This document shows, piece by piece, positions 1-8,550 of a stretch of 64,000 nucleotides of DNA (position 1 is the first letter of the stretch; every line of letters begins with the position of its first letter). The translations under genes were made by a program, and so were the position numbers. Source of the DNA: Pisaster brevispinus. Lineage: Eukaryota > Echinodermata > Asteroidea > Forcipulatida > Asteriidae. A model generated the notes under the pieces. The model had not been told where the DNA came from and made no database searches. It saw only the letters and a program-made list of their open reading frames with translations. The stretch lies in NCBI GenBank assembly GCA_023634235.1, contig JAMKCF010000006.1, positions 23,141,163-23,205,162 on the forward strand, in the 5' to 3' direction.

Positions 1-1972
1 AGGAGTGTTTAGTTTCCAATTATATAAATTTTAACCTAAATGGATTTTTTTAAATATTCATTTTGTACATTTTGTTAAGTTTTAGAGCTCTATAACTTGG
101 TTCAATTTTCATCATAAAATTTTTGTTGTATTTGACATCATTTATTATTTGGATTTTCTTTCTCCCTATTTCTAAACCATTCACTGATTCATTTTACCTT
201 AATTTGATTAAATTTGACTCCACTATTTATTAATCCATCTTTCATTTTTGTAGAAACAATTTACCTGGGGGGAGAGGGAAGAACGGACAAAAGACTTGTT
301 TTCTCAGCCTCCACATACTCCCATGAGTCCAGAGCTCATCTCCCACTGTCTACAAAACCCAAGATTATTCAAAATGTATCCACGTTCTCGCCCGGCACCG
401 TCAGAGGACACACCGCTTCCCGGTTCATGACATCCTCAGACCCCCCACATGAGTCATACGTTTCCAATACACACACTGAGCCTGCTTAGATTACAGCGTG
501 AATCCTTCATTTACACACGTAGCATTACAACACCACCCCCCAGTATGCTTCAGTACTCCACTAAATTCATAATTTAGCCGCGTTCTCAACAGGGATGGTA
601 GCGAGAGTAGACAATCCAATGGCTTTGAGATATTGCCATCTTTCTAATTCATCTTGTACGAGGAGTGCGGTAGATGAGCAGACTGACCCACGTTATTAAA
701 ACCAATGCATATTGACAGAGTAACCGGGTACGGATTGCGAACTCACTGCTATTTTATATCTCAAGAGTTTTTTAACTATGTATTTGTGATGAATATCTGT
801 TTGATTTATCTCATATCATTTACACTACTCCCTCGGCATTGGTCTACAGGAGTACACATCTTTATTGACTCAGCTTTTAAATGATGCAGAACATCGTATT
901 AATTTAAACACAAGAATGAACGTCTGCAGCCTGTCTAAATAAATGCCACCTCTACCTTTTGAATACAAAAAGACAATCTCCCAGTATTTGAACAGAGCGA
1001 CAGAATTAATAATTCATGCAATTATACACATCTGCGAACACAACAATGTTGTTTTTTTTTAACCCAATTTACAAATTACACAAATCTCTTGACAGAAGTT
1101 TTGCAACCTACTGGATGACAGTTAATGAGTTCTCAGTGTGTTTATTTAGGGTGCAGCTGATTGCAATTATACAATGTAAACAGGTTAGTGTCCTGTCAAA
1201 GTAAACCTACTGACAGCTAGGAGGAAAAAAAACTGTTGGAGAAGGTTTTTTTTCAAGAAAATTTAATGCTAAATCATGTTAACTAAACCAGGAACCCAAT
1301 TTCATAGAACTGCTTTACAGAAAAGATTGCTTAACAGTTTTCTGCTCAGAATACCAGTCACAGATACCAGTAACACATTGTACTTTGGCTTATTCTGGTA
1401 AGCATAATGTTGCTGTGCTTAAAGCAGTGAAATTGGGCCGAGGAGAAATTTGTCCCATAACTACAAATTAGGCTTTGTTGCGTGTTTACGAAGTGCAGGA
1501 CGATTTAAATTTGAAGCATGCATTTATTTTTATTCACTGTGTTGTCATATCTCGAGCATGTGTGCCGTTGGCAAGATTTCACTCATGAAATCGCTCAGAA
1601 GGTGAATTCTGCAATGTCCAGTTCAATTTAAAAATAAATTTCTTACTTAACTCTGACAAACAAAAATGTAAAATAATATGACAAAAGGTACAATGGGAGA
1701 ATTTTAACGGTGCTGCTATAGGTGGAAGCAATCTTTTGTCTTAAAGATGTGCGCATGCTCAGAATTACGTACACAATTACAATTTACCACGTATATCTGC
1801 TGCCATCTATAATCCATCAGTCTCACATTCGTTGCATAGAACAATGTAGAAAGGAGTAAGAGTGCAGCTTCAACTATTGGTACAGCTTTTGTTAATACTC
1901 TTTGGCGATCTTGTTTTTGACAAGCTTGAGGGAGTTTCCATCTTTCCTGATGAAGAGCTCAATGGTTGTAAT
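1..1972. other. AT-rich non-coding flank left of the DIRS element
   Basis: No gene, RNA or recognisable repeat is visible here. The open frames at 214-489, 1016-1204 and 1862-2074 are short and lack coding signatures; the last runs into the retrotransposon terminus. The last three bases, AAT (1970-1972), match the AAT at 8223-8225 just beyond the other end of the element, so the empty site probably read straight through one AAT. Confidence 0.6.
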
Positions 1973-2158
1973 CCCCACCCCACAGTAGTGTGGGCTGGGT
2001 CTACGAGCGAATACTTACCTGTAGAGCGAATACTACGTATGCATTGTTCCCTATGCCGGCAGGCAGATAGCTAAGAGTTTTACACCCAATGGCGCCCTCA
2101 AGTGTCCTGTCCCTGACGCCCTGTGACATGCGCACTAGGTTAGCGTCCTCTTTTTCTC
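1973..2158. repeat. Left (3') inverted terminal repeat of the DIRS element
   Basis: Bases 2012-2158 are the exact reverse complement of 8062-8208 (147 of 147 by eye). The outer 39 bases (1973-2011) are specific to this end and begin CCCCACCCC. This end is longer than its partner, as in DIRS elements where the two ITRs differ at their outer tips. Bases 1973-2026 are also complementary to 2217-2270 in the ICR. Confidence 0.93.
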
Positions 2159-2216
2159 GAGCGTTACGCGCGTAAGCACTCCAAGAATTCGAGTATAGTG
2201 GGGAAGGAGGGAGGGT

Positions 2217-2316
2217 CTCTACAGGTAAGTATTCGCTCGTAGACCCAGCCCACACTACTGTGGGGTGGGGGTCTACTTCACTCTACTTACCTGTAGAGCG
2301 AATACTACGTATGCAT
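2217..2316. repeat. Internal complementary region (ICR) of the DIRS element
   Basis: Bases 2217-2270 are the reverse complement of the outer left end 1973-2026 (54 bp). Bases 2270-2316 are the reverse complement of the outer right end 8176-8222 (47 bp). The two halves share only base 2270. In DIRS elements the ICR is thought to template completion and joining of both termini during circularisation, which is exactly the geometry seen. It lies between the recombinase gene and the 3' ITR, the expected place. Confidence 0.93.
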
Positions 2317-2658
2317 AGACTCGCACCGGTAAGGCGGAGGGTATACGCAGAACTTATGTATGTCAGCCGGGGCGTAGGACACGGGCGTGCCTAAGAAACC
2401 CCCAAGGCCTATGGTTCACACCGTAATCACGTGGGAACCAGAAGGTCCGAAGTAGGGCTCCGAACAGGAGGCCGAACCTAACAGGTCAACCCAGACGCGA
2501 GGCATCGCGAAAAGGGAGAACGCCGAGCGTGGCCCTCGGGGCCCCGGTTCGTGCGCCAAACGTTAGGGAGGTATTGCCATTTTGGGAGAAACATAATAGG
2601 TACATCTCATTAAAATCTCATGTCATAGGGATATATGAAAGGAAAGTGGACTCACCAG
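2317..2658 (-). other. 3' untranslated region of the DIRS element
   Basis: This segment separates the recombinase stop codon from the ICR. No obvious AATAAA polyadenylation signal was seen on the coding strand. No conserved frame was found, and the small plus-strand frames here are antisense shadows. Confidence 0.6.
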
Positions 2659-3696
2659 TTAGCGCTTCTTGGAAGCTTGGCTGGCTGTCTGCAGAACCTC
2701 CCTTCCTGCCTTGCCATCTGTCTGGAGGACGTCCTTCAGGTAGACTTCAGTGAAGGTGTTAGGGCACTTCCAGCAGGCTGCCTTGGTGATATCAGCCAAG
2801 GGTACGCCTTTAAAAAATGCCCAAGAGGCAGTTACCCCCCTAACGTCGTGCGCCCGGATCGGGTCTTCGGATGCCGGCCAGCCGCCCAGTACGGAGCGGA
2901 TGGCGGTCACGATCCAGCGTGAGATGGTACATCGCGACGCCGGCCGAAAGGGTGGGGTTGTCGAGATAAAAAGGTTATGCCCCGTCCGGAGTGATCTCGT
3001 ACGGTTCATGTACCACTTAAGCGCCCGGACGGGGCACCACAGTTTGTCATTCGCCTCTGATGAAAGGGACTTGATGTCCGGGACGAAAATGTCCGGGGGC
3101 GAGAATGAGCTGGACTGATTTTTAGTCAGGAAACCGGCCGCGGGAACTAGGCGGACGCCGCCTGGTTCCCACCGGATATGTCCTGCCTCCACTGACAAGG
3201 CGTGTAGCTCACTGCGCCGTCGGGAAGTAGCGACGGCCAGGAGGAACGCAACCTTGATGGAAAGCTGCAACAACGTTGAGCAGTCCATTGGTTCATAAGG
3301 AGGTTTTGTCAAAGTCGACAGTACGCTAAATAGGTCCCATGACGGGACCAGTTTGCGTATGGGGGGATGTGTCACGAACATCCCTTTGATCAGCTGGCTG
3401 ATGGCCCGGTTATCCGAGACGGAGGAACCATCTGGGAAGCCCGGGTGAATCGCGGCCACGGCCGACCGGTAATTCCTTACCGTGCCCGTTGTGAGGCCGC
3501 TGTCCAGGAGGTACACCAAGAAATCCCCTACCTCCCCTACAGAAGTATTGGGAGGATGCAGGGATTTCCGACTACACCATTTAAAGAAATGGCGTAGTCG
3601 GCTGTTGTATATCTTCCTGGTCGAGGCTCGGCGCGACTGAGCTGCGATTGCTGCAGCCCGTCGCGAAAGGCCAGCTGAGCAGAGGGATCGCGTGAC
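2659..3696 (-). CDS. DIRS tyrosine recombinase (integrase), C-terminal recombinase domain
   Basis: A phage-integrase-type tyrosine recombinase that would insert the circular cDNA into the genome. The recognisable protein is about 345 residues. An N-terminal SAM-like core-binding segment (IYNSRLRHFFKWC, then TVRNYRSAVAAIH) precedes the catalytic domain. Catalytic residues are visible: an arginine in SRRRSELHAL, H-x-x-R in AHDVRG, a tryptophan in ACWKCPNTF in the position often filled by histidine or tryptophan, and the tyrosine nucleophile in FTEVYLKD (codon near 2742). The frame is open without a stop back to the Gag stop codon (5608), but upstream of about 3696 it is the shadow of the RT gene. 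Its only upstream ATG is at 4299. It overlaps the RT frame by about 160 bases and lies in the same frame as Gag, -1 relative to RT. How it is translated is unresolved. Confidence 0.92.
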   Translation of the reverse strand, partial: VTRSLCSAGLSRRAAAIAAQSRRASTRKIYNSRLRHFFKWCSRKSLHPPNTSVGEVGDFLVYLLDSGLTTGTVRNYRSAVAAIHPGFPDGSSVSDNRAISQLIKGMFVTHPPIRKLVPSWDLFSVLSTLTKPPYEPMDCSTLLQLSIKVAFLLAVATSRRRSELHALSVEAGHIRWEPGGVRLVPAAGFLTKNQSSSFSPPDIFVPDIKSLSSEANDKLWCPVRALKWYMNRTRSLRTGHNLFISTTPPFRPASRCTISRWIVTAIRSVLGGWPASEDPIRAHDVRGVTASWAFFKGVPLADITKAACWKCPNTFTEVYLKDVLQTDGKAGREVLQTASQASKKR

Positions 3697-5612
3697 AGCA
3701 CCCAGCACGTCAGGTGAAGATCCCCCGGAGCCGAGTGAATCATCCCCGAGCTGGGCTGGTAGAGGAGATCCGCTCGTCCCGGTAAGATTACCGGGCGGTG
3801 GATCAGCAGCCTGACGAGCCGGGGGAACCACGGCTGGCGGGGCCAGAACGGGGCTATGAGGAGGACCTTGCAGTCCTCCTGCTCGATCTTGGTCAGCACT
3901 CGAGGGACAAGTGAGATGGGCGGGAACGCATAGGCCAGTAGGCCGTCCCACTGCACTGATAGGGCATCGATCTTCCACGCGTTGGGGTCTGGGCCCCTTG
4001 CGCAGTAGATCGGCAGTTGGTTGTTCGCATGGGAGGCAAACAAGTCCACGTGGGGCCGGTCTATCAGTTGAAAGAGGGACCGGACCACTTGTGGGAGCAG
4101 TGACCACTCCGTCGGGGCGATCCAGCCCCTGGAGAGAGCGTCGGCTGTGACGTTCTCTACGCCCGGGATGTGGATTGCTGACAGCGCTGTCCCCTGCTGT
4201 ATGCACCAGTGGATGAGGTCCCACGCTAGTGCGCACAGCCGACCTGACCGAGTGCCCCCCTGGTGATTGATGTAAGCCACTACTGTGGCATTGTCGCATC
4301 TCACCAGGACCGCACGTCCCCTGACGTCTGCCTGGAAATGTTGCAGTGCGTTGGAGACGGCTAACATTTCCAGGGCGTTGATGTGGGACGATTGGTGTTC
4401 GGGACCCCACACCCCTGCGGTTTGACGCGGGTGGAGGGTCGCACCCCAGCCGTGAAGTGATGCGTCGGTTGTGATAGTCACCGACGGTCGGGGCGGGCGG
4501 AAAGCACGACCCTGCGAAATGTTCGCTTCGACTAGCCACCAGCGAAGGTGGGGGACTAGCCAGGGCGTGGTAGGCACCGGATGGTGGATTGGATGCCGAA
4601 TGGGCCTGTAAAAGGAGAGCAGGTGAAGTTGGATGGGTCTCATCCTCAGCCTGCAGAACTCCACCAAATCCACCATGCTGGCCATGAGGCCCAACAGCCT
4701 GAGCCAGGCCAGAGCCGGAGCCACTGCCGCCGGGAGGAAGAGGGACACGCACTGTCGCAAGTTCGACAGGCGGTCCTCCGAAGGGCGGGCCAATCCCCTG
4801 CGCAGGTCGAGGGACGCACCGAGGAAGGTGGGAACCTGCGAGGGGATGGGATGGGATTTCTCGGGGTTGATAATGAAACCGAGGTCGGAGGTCAGGTGCC
4901 AAGTAAATTGGAGCGCCGCCTCCGTTTCCTCCCGAGACCGACCCACGACCAGCCAATCGTCGAGGTACATGAATACCATGATGCCTCGCCTCCGTAGTGC
5001 CGCCCCGATCGTTTTTATTATCCGGGTGAACACCCGCGGTGCGGTGGAAAGTCCGAACGGGAGCACTACAAATTCGTACAGGGTATTGCTGTATTGGAAG
5101 CGTAGGAATTTGCAGTGCTCCGACCTGATCGGGACGTGTAAATAAGCGTCCTTCAGGTCTAGACTTCCAGCCCACGCGGGCGTTGTTATTGAGCCCAGAA
5201 TTGTCCTTAGCGTCTCCATGCGGAAACGCTTCGGACGAATAAACTTGTTGAGGGGCTTCAAGTTTAGGATTGGGCGCCACACGCCAACCTCCTTCTTGGG
5301 TGTCAAGAAGAAGGTTGACATGAAACCCGTCCGAGACCCCAAATGGGGGACGACACGCACCGCTCGCTTGAGGAGGAGGGAGTTGATCTCCCCCTCGAGA
5401 GAGCGGCGCTTTGCCATATCGGGTGGCACGGGTGTTGGCCGATTTAGCATGTCCGACGGGGGGGTCCTCGTAAATTCGAGTGCGTAACCGCGCTCGATCG
5501 TTTCGAGGACCCACCGGTCGGAGGTGATCTGACCCCAGGACCCCAAAAACCTCTGAAGGCGGCCTCCCACGGGTCCGTCGGCGGGAGGTCGCGCAGAGAC
5601 AGTCGAGTCACT
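3537..5612 (-). CDS. DIRS reverse transcriptase / RNase H with Dam-like C-terminal region
   Basis: Copies element RNA into cDNA and degrades the RNA. In the frame 5939-3537 (800 codons) the first 110 or so overlap Gag and look non-coding. Then come a DIRS-like N-terminal block (FLGSWGQITSDRW, about 132-143), RT palm motifs LDLKDAY (D261), LPFGLSTAP and YLDD (D327, D328), and an RNase H domain with D492 (TDASLHGWG), E524, D549 (RCDN) and D600 (TADALSR). A tail (about 630-720, VDLFASHANN, YAFPPIS, LIAPFWP) sits where DIRS elements carry a Dam-like N6-adenine methyltransferase domain; PPIS would replace the usual NPPY, so activity is uncertain. The first ATG (5450) lies downstream of the conserved N-terminal block, and the frame is +1 relative to Gag, so expression by frameshift is plausible. 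No stop codon or missing catalytic residue was seen. Confidence 0.94.
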   Translation of the reverse strand, partial: SDSTVSARPPADGPVGGRLQRFLGSWGQITSDRWVLETIERGYALEFTRTPPSDMLNRPTPVPPDMAKRRSLEGEINSLLLKRAVRVVPHLGSRTGFMSTFFLTPKKEVGVWRPILNLKPLNKFIRPKRFRMETLRTILGSITTPAWAGSLDLKDAYLHVPIRSEHCKFLRFQYSNTLYEFVVLPFGLSTAPRVFTRIIKTIGAALRRRGIMVFMYLDDWLVVGRSREETEAALQFTWHLTSDLGFIINPEKSHPIPSQVPTFLGASLDLRRGLARPSEDRLSNLRQCVSLFLPAAVAPALAWLRLLGLMASMVDLVEFCRLRMRPIQLHLLSFYRPIRHPIHHPVPTTPWLVPHLRWWLVEANISQGRAFRPPRPSVTITTDASLHGWGATLHPRQTAGVWGPEHQSSHINALEMLAVSNALQHFQADVRGRAVLVRCDNATVVAYINHQGGTRSGRLCALAWDLIHWCIQQGTALSAIHIPGVENVTADALSRGWIAPTEWSLLPQVVRSLFQLIDRPHVDLFASHANNQLPIYCARGPDPNAWKIDALSVQWDGLLAYAFPPISLVPRVLTKIEQEDCKVLLIAPFWPRQPWFPRLVRLLIHRPVILPGRADLLYQPSSGMIHSAPGDLHLTCWVLSRDPSAQLAFRDGLQQSQLSRAEPRPGRYTTADYAISLNGVVGNPCILPILL

Positions 5613-7902
5613 TACGCCACGCCCCGGTGTACCGGGGAGTGGGCGCACGAAAGCCGCGGCCCGACTGGGCACGCTGCTGTCCGGGAGGGGGCTGTGCGAA
5701 ACGGGAGCTGGCCGGGTTACCGGCACGGCCCCGGGCACTGCCCCGGGTCGGCTGTTGCGGGCGTCGTCGGGGAATAACAAACGACGCCTGCTTCCGGGTC
5801 TTGCCTGCGGCTCTGGGTGCCGGGGCTTGCGGTTTCTTGAGGTTGATCTTATCGGTGGCCTTGAGGCGTTTGGCCTCGGCCTCCATAGATTCCTGGAACT
5901 TTCCCGCAAACAGGTCCGACCCTGTAAGTGGGAGGTCAACGAGGCGCTTACGCGCCCCTGGTGATGGCAAAAATAGCGCGTCGAGGACGTTAGCTCGACG
6001 CGCTGAAGTCGCCAGAGTTGCCACTCTCGTAAATTGATCGAGCACGGAACGGAGTCCGTTGTCGAGGCAGTGGAGTGCGGCGACCATCATGTCGGCCGGA
6101 ACTGCCGACTCTTCCTCGCACCCCAGTGTCAAATATTCGGAGAGAAGCAGGAGGAATGAGGTGGCGCGCATACCCATGCGCGCCGAAGAGTCCATCTTTT
6201 TGGCAACGTCCTCCAATTTCCCGCGGGTCTTATCCACAAAGGGGAGTTTGGAGGACGCCGCGCCTCTGTCAGCGGCCAGCTTGTCCGTGGCCGAGTCCGG
6301 CAGGACGGGGGTGGCAAGGTACTTCTCGAAATCCCCTGGGGGGAAACGGTAGTAGGGTACAGTACGCTTGGAGTACGGGACCCACTTCTTTGCCCCCATT
6401 ACCCCGTCTATGCGGTCCACGCATACTCGGTCCAAGGGCATCATGGGGAAGACCTTGGTCGCTCCGGTCGCCGGGCCCGACCTCCTCTTGAACGATTGGC
6501 GTTCCTCGGGAAGGGGCTCGGATTCGGAGGGAAGATCCAAAACCCGGATCATGTCTCTTTGGACTAGTCGCAGTTCGGTTTCAGAGATGGACAGGCTCTG
6601 AACGCTGCTGGCCAACTCGTCCCCTTCGTCGGCCGTAATGGCCGAGTCGGGGGGACGAGATGCCATCGGGGAATGGGAGCCATACCCCGATGGCGCACTA
6701 GCCTCGTCACGGCCTAGCGAGTCGTCCGACTCGAAGGACGCTGACGGGTGCAGGCTTATCCCCTGTGGAGATGCCGGCCCACGGGCCGCCGGGTGTGGCA
6801 GTGTCCGCTGGCCGGTGGTCACGCGGCCCTGGCCGTGGTGGCTAGCCGGCGGGGGCTGCAAGCCTGGGGGGGACTCTGGAGCACGGCTAGCCGTGTGCGG
6901 TAGACCCCGTTGATTCTGGGTTACCCAGCCGTGACCGTAGTGACTCGGGGGCCCTTCCGGGGTGGCCGATTCATAGGGGCCCTGGCTTGGATCGTCCCTC
7001 CGGCCCGATAGGGAGGCCGCGAGGGTACTAAAAGCCTGCAAAAAATCCTCTCTGGAGATCGGGTCCCCCCCCTTATGGCGTTTGCCATGGGGTGCCCGAT
7101 CGGAGGAATCGCTCGAGCTTGATGGTGAGCGGCGAGAGCGGGACTTCTTTCCCTTCTTCTTTTTGGAAGAGCGGCCCCGAGTGGACTCCGAGGATAGCCC
7201 GGATGTCACTTGGGTGACGGGGAATCCCGAACAGCGGGTAAAGCCCGATGTGGAGGGTGTGCCCTCGGAACGTACCGATCCGAGGGGGCCCCATGGGGCC
7301 TGCTCTCCGTGGCCAATGGCCTGACCGGCCGACAGCGCTCCCAGCCCGATAGCGTAGGCGGGTGCTGTACGGTCAAGGCGGCCGTAAAGGAGCCCGTCCC
7401 TGGGCACCGTGGTCTTTACGGTGGCGTAGGGAGGGTCCGGGTGCAGCGAGCCGTGGAGGGGTAAATCCTCCGACTGCGCCTGCCCTGTGGCCATGCCTGG
7501 GTGCACCGAGCCGTGGAGGGGTAGTTCCCCCGGCTGTGTGCGCCCCGAAGAGGGCCCTGGGGTGGCCGTGGTGAGCTCCGTAACGGAGCCACGCTTGGCC
7601 GCCCGCCCTTTTTTGGGTATCGCCCCGGTACCGGGCAGGTTCTTAGCCTTGCCGGGGCGTTTCCCTTTCGGTTGGGTGGATCCACGTACGCTAACCGGGG
7701 ACGGGGGAGCCGTAAGGTCCCTCGCCCGGCTAGTGGGTCCGTCGGCCCCCGCAGCCGTCAGCGGCTGAAGGGGTTGACTGGGGGATTGCTGCCGCGGCGA
7801 CGTAGTGTCACCGGTGCAATCCCCCGAGAGCTCAGGCTGTCCCGGAGGGATGTAGGTCCCTCCAGATCCGACAGGCCCTGCTCTCCCCAACTTTCTACTC
7901 AT
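5608..7902 (-). CDS. DIRS Gag-like structural protein
   Basis: Probable nucleic-acid-binding, particle-forming protein of the retrotransposon, about 764 residues. I chose the ATG at 7902 because A is at -3 and it is the first ATG; the frame itself opens a few codons earlier at a GTG. The N-terminal half is low-complexity, rich in Pro, Gly and Ser, with two near-identical repeats (LPLHGS...HP). A strongly basic Lys/Arg-Ser tract follows (SSKKKKGKKSRSRRS). The C-terminal third is more globular and resembles DIRS Gag (for example VDRIDGVMGAKKW, SEYLTLGCEEES, HCLDNGLRSVLDQF). It ends with an Arg/Gly/Gln-rich tail. No CCHC zinc knuckle was seen. The TGA stop at 5608 is followed in the same frame by an open frame running to the recombinase. 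The assignment rests on position and composition more than on motifs. Confidence 0.82.
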   Translation of the reverse strand: MSRKLGRAGPVGSGGTYIPPGQPELSGDCTGDTTSPRQQSPSQPLQPLTAAGADGPTSRARDLTAPPSPVSVRGSTQPKGKRPGKAKNLPGTGAIPKKGRAAKRGSVTELTTATPGPSSGRTQPGELPLHGSVHPGMATGQAQSEDLPLHGSLHPDPPYATVKTTVPRDGLLYGRLDRTAPAYAIGLGALSAGQAIGHGEQAPWGPLGSVRSEGTPSTSGFTRCSGFPVTQVTSGLSSESTRGRSSKKKKGKKSRSRRSPSSSSDSSDRAPHGKRHKGGDPISREDFLQAFSTLAASLSGRRDDPSQGPYESATPEGPPSHYGHGWVTQNQRGLPHTASRAPESPPGLQPPPASHHGQGRVTTGQRTLPHPAARGPASPQGISLHPSASFESDDSLGRDEASAPSGYGSHSPMASRPPDSAITADEGDELASSVQSLSISETELRLVQRDMIRVLDLPSESEPLPEERQSFKRRSGPATGATKVFPMMPLDRVCVDRIDGVMGAKKWVPYSKRTVPYYRFPPGDFEKYLATPVLPDSATDKLAADRGAASSKLPFVDKTRGKLEDVAKKMDSSARMGMRATSFLLLLSEYLTLGCEEESAVPADMMVAALHCLDNGLRSVLDQFTRVATLATSARRANVLDALFLPSPGARKRLVDLPLTGSDLFAGKFQESMEAEAKRLKATDKINLKKPQAPAPRAAGKTRKQASFVIPRRRPQQPTRGSARGRAGNPASSRFAQPPPGQQRAQSGRGFRAPTPRYTGAWRK

Positions 7903-8061
7903 TTCTATCGAAACTCGACCCAACACAAATTACACAACTCTACAATATTATGTTGGTAATATATCTTATTTAATAAAAACTTTCTCAAAGCTGGAATAAC
8001 GATGTGAATCCTGAAAAATATCAGAGCTTTATTTTCAACACGTTACCTCCGCCTGCGCTAA
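7903..8061 (-). other. 5' leader of the DIRS element between ITR and gag
   Basis: A short AT-rich leader between the 5' ITR and the gag ATG. No TATA box can be assigned with confidence. DIRS promoters usually lie in the ITR, so transcription probably starts in or near 8062-8222. Confidence 0.5.
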
Positions 8062-8222
8062 GAGAAAAAGAGGACGCTAACCTAGTGCGCATGTCACAGG
8101 GCGTCAGGGACAGGACACTTGAGGGCGCCATTGGGTGTAAAACTCTTAGCTATCTGCCTGCCGGCATAGGGAACAATGCATACGTAGTATTCGCTCTACA
8201 GGTAAGTAGAGTGAAGTAGACC
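8062..8222. repeat. Right (5') inverted terminal repeat of the DIRS element
   Basis: Bases 8062-8208 are exactly complementary to 2012-2158. The tip (8209-8222) ends GAAGTAGACC and is specific to this end, and 8176-8222 is complementary to the ICR (2270-2316). A perfect splice-donor consensus CAG|GTAAGT lies at 8199-8207 pointing outward on the plus strand. AAT follows at 8223-8225. Confidence 0.93.
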
Positions 8223-8467
8223 AATGAATATGCCAGACACACGAGGTCATTTTTATAAAATTCAAAAGGAGGTCTACAAGTAGAACGGGTGGGCAGGTTA
8301 TTGATCCAGTTTATGGGTAAAGAAATATCACAGGATTGTGGGTAAAGATTTCTTCAAGAGGCGGGAAAACAAAGTCACTTTACAAAGTCAGATGGCCAAT
8401 AGGCTGGCCATGAGTTTCATCTTTGCGAGGGCTAGGCCGTTTTAATTTTGCTAATTGCACTTCCATT

Positions 8468-8550
8468 GAAACATCTTAAAAGGGGCACCAAGGCCAAGAA
8501 CCAAGGCAACAGAGGCCATGACCTCCATGTCATTCCAGGCCTGAATATGG
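8468..8550 (-). repeat. GGCAATTGCC-family dispersed repeat, copy 1 (degenerate)
   Basis: On the minus strand it reads GAGGTCATGGCCTCTGTTGCC, then CTTGGCCTTGGTGCCCC, matching the consensus of the copies near 20247 and 58259. The central GGCAATTGCC is mutated. The family is non-coding and about 120 bp long. Confidence 0.65.

Larger units (their letters stand above)
1973..8222 (-). mobile_element. Complete DIRS-type tyrosine-recombinase retrotransposon (6250 bp)
   Basis: Seen: inverted terminal repeats, an internal complementary region and three long overlapping minus-strand frames encoding Gag, RT/RNase H and a tyrosine recombinase. There is no DDE integrase, no aspartic protease and no direct LTR pair. 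This combination defines DIRS elements, which replicate through a circular DNA intermediate and integrate by site-specific recombination, so no target duplication of the usual kind is expected. AAT sits at both flanks (1970-1972 and 8223-8225). The ITR core is identical between ends and no frame is broken, so the insertion should be young and possibly still competent. Its high GC content contrasts sharply with the AT-rich host DNA. The subfamily was not determined. Confidence 0.95.

Noticed and set aside
2001..2255. 84-codon minus-strand frame sharing its start with the plus-strand frame at 1862-2074
   Set aside because: The shared residues come from the ITR/ICR inverted repeat, not from a gene.
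2659..5514. A single 951-residue protein
   Set aside because: It starts at GTG, and its first 600 or so residues are the out-of-frame shadow of RT/RNase H. Only the C-terminal 345 residues are a recognisable recombinase.
3367..7959. Many plus-strand open frames across the DIRS element
   Set aside because: They are antisense to Gag, RT and recombinase and exist because the GC-rich sequence has few stops.
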